From positions 841,927-876,128 of the forward strand of contig NW_003206658.1 in NCBI RefSeq assembly GCF_000006405.1: DNA of 34,202 nucleotides, given 5' to 3'. The notes under the pieces are model-generated. The model searched no databases and was not told the DNA's origin. It worked only from the letters and a program-made list of their open reading frames with translations. Shown here piece after piece: positions 32,901 to 34,202 of the stretch; the first letter of the stretch is position 1, and the number at the start of each line of letters is the position of its first letter. The translations under genes and the position numbers were made by a program. Origin of the DNA: Perkinsus marinus ATCC 50983. Lineage: Eukaryota; Perkinsozoa; Perkinsida; Perkinsidae.

Positions 32901-34202
32901 AATAACAACAACTACAAATACGACGATAACGACGACAACGACATATCATCATAGTTGTTGTTGTTGTTGTTTATACCCAATGAAAGATACGGATCGTGTT
33001 GTTGATATCTTCCTTGTAGTAATAGAAGGTTGAAATAGGGATGGTAAGGTTGAAGAAGAAGGTGGAGAAGGGTATTCATGAGTTGTTCTTGTTGTTGTTG
33101 TTGTTGTTGTTGACGATGGGTAGACTGATAGTACCTAGATGTAATAGTAATAATAATACTGCATATTATGACGTATTACTCTAACAAAATGATTGAACTC
33201 TTTGAGTGTATGGATAGCTCTATTAACAGCTCTATCCTGTCCCGGCATTTTCAATACATCAATATAACATAAGTAGTGATAATAAGCACTAGTAGTAGTA
33301 GATGGATGATGATGATGATGTTGATAAGCTTTATTATGATCATCATCTTCATAATCATCCAATAATGATGTTTCTAGACTAACATATATGAAACAGATAT
33401 TTCTTGAAGATAGGTTATGCAGTAATAATAGTACTTAGTGGTATCATCGAGCATAGCAGGTGGTACTGGTCTTGATTCTAGTTTGGTTAATTGTAAATTC
33501 CTATGACTGAATGCTGATAAAGATGTATACATACTGCCAGGCCTAAGACGATTATATATTATCACAACAATAATAGATAGTAGTAATAAGCTTACGTATC
33601 TTGTACTCTGAATACTATACTAACCTTAGTAGGTATAGTAGTATTATCCATATTAACAAATGGAGATGGTGTGTGACCCAATAGTAAGAACCTACTACCA
33701 TATTATCATCATATTGGTGACAATGATGATGATGATGATCATGTAGTAGTAGTACTACTACCTAGTATGATTAAAAGCTATATCTTGTATATCGGTATCA
33801 ACAACATGTAGATTGTATATATCAGCAGCTAGTCTACTACTTATCGCAGCACTAATACCCTCTTCTTCATCATCATCATTTATGCTGATACTTGATAACA
33901 TTTTAGCAGCTCCAGCTGTATCACCATATATAATAGATTTAATATTATGTTGGCGTAAATATAGAGCACATTGTGCTAAAGCTTGTGGATGAGAATAGGC
34001 TCTATCTACTTTAGATGGGTTATCTATCTTTCTCCTTGTTAATAGACAATGTTTAACAGGGAAATCTATTTCACCAAGTATGAATACTAATCCACTGTAA
34101 CGTAATAATAAATCTAAATAATACATTAATAAAAAGAATAAGATGATGATTATAGTATTACCATAATTAGCATGTATAGTACCACCTAATGTATTCTCTA
34201 TA
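29993..34202 (-). CDS. Trifunctional fusion: prephenate/arogenate dehydratase-ACT, arogenate dehydrogenase, class Ib aminotransferase (5' end outside window)
   Basis: Predicted to convert prephenate to arogenate (aminotransferase), then to phenylalanine (dehydratase) and tyrosine (dehydrogenase). Dehydratase: ENTLGGTIHANY at the edge, YSHPQALAQC, GDTAGAA, IQDIAFNHTR joined to FLLLGH (the TRF motif). The ACT domain has PGSMYTSLSAF and the Phe-binding KLESRP, ending FVR/VLSVYP across an intron. A Thr-rich linker of about 30 residues runs without a stop into the dehydrogenase Rossmann motif VSFIG/YGKFAQFL. Then come HPMFGPDSG, FITHLTGR and NIDTLGF. The aminotransferase starts about 31750: VPSSTTVRLHAQA, GVGEPDF, IVLNSPCNPTG, the PLP-lysine block GGFSKAFAMTGLRLGY, and PKGAFYAMPD. 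The last exon gives RLS/YATSIENIHDACNRLQ, with TAA at 29993-29995. Roughly fifteen short introns. The dehydrogenase-aminotransferase join (VDD/ITLK, intron about 31740-31820) is the least certain. Confidence 0.85.
33091..33112 (-). repeat. In-frame ACA repeat encoding poly-Thr linker
   Basis: A GTT run on the plus strand reads as ACA codons on the coding strand and gives the Thr run between the ACT domain and the dehydrogenase. Unlike most triplet runs here, this one lies in an exon. Confidence 0.7.

Overview
The window is nuclear DNA of a protist with densely packed, intron-rich genes. Most introns I could place are 40-80 nt, GT-AG, and full of trinucleotide runs such as (CAT)n, (TAC)n and (TAG)n. 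A close Kelch13 (K13) homologue, arogenate-route enzymes and this gene style suggest an alveolate, most like a perkinsid (Perkinsus). That assignment is inference; no rRNA or spliced leader was found to test it.

Layout, left to right. 1-6700 (+): 3' part of a CHD-type SNF2 chromatin remodeler. 6857-8413 (+): intronless class II CPD photolyase. About 8430-15240: a transposon island. Its minus-strand gene (8536-14875) encodes a Pif1-like helicase fused to a Mutator-like (MULE) transposase. One intron of that gene holds a 43-bp minisatellite, and a 1382-bp hAT-like element with an 8-bp target duplication interrupts the helicase part. 15281-15489: hairpins, a tRNA-type B-box motif and a T run. 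15571-18733 (+): K13-type coiled-coil/BTB/kelch gene. 18891-20845 (+): SMYD-type SET/MYND methyltransferase. 21455-22920 (+): PP6/PP4-like phosphatase with an unusual insertion. 23198-24896 (+): unresolved gene. 25149-25379 (+): possible small gene. 25478-27069 (+): MTG1/YlqF-type circularly permuted GTPase. 27243-28870 (+): unrecognised gene. 28871-29992: non-coding island with hairpins and a second B-box motif. 29993 to the right edge (-): prephenate/arogenate dehydratase-ACT, arogenate dehydrogenase and class Ib aminotransferase joined in one reading frame.

The host genes look like ordinary unlinked functions (chromatin, DNA repair, signalling, organelle ribosome assembly, aromatic amino acids), not a pathway cluster. 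The two strongest novelties are the helicase-MULE fusion, with its nested hAT insertion and intronic minisatellite, and the three-enzyme fusion that would take prephenate to both phenylalanine and tyrosine through arogenate. Exon joins were made by eye from splice signals, reading frame and family conservation, so individual boundaries may be off by a few bases.
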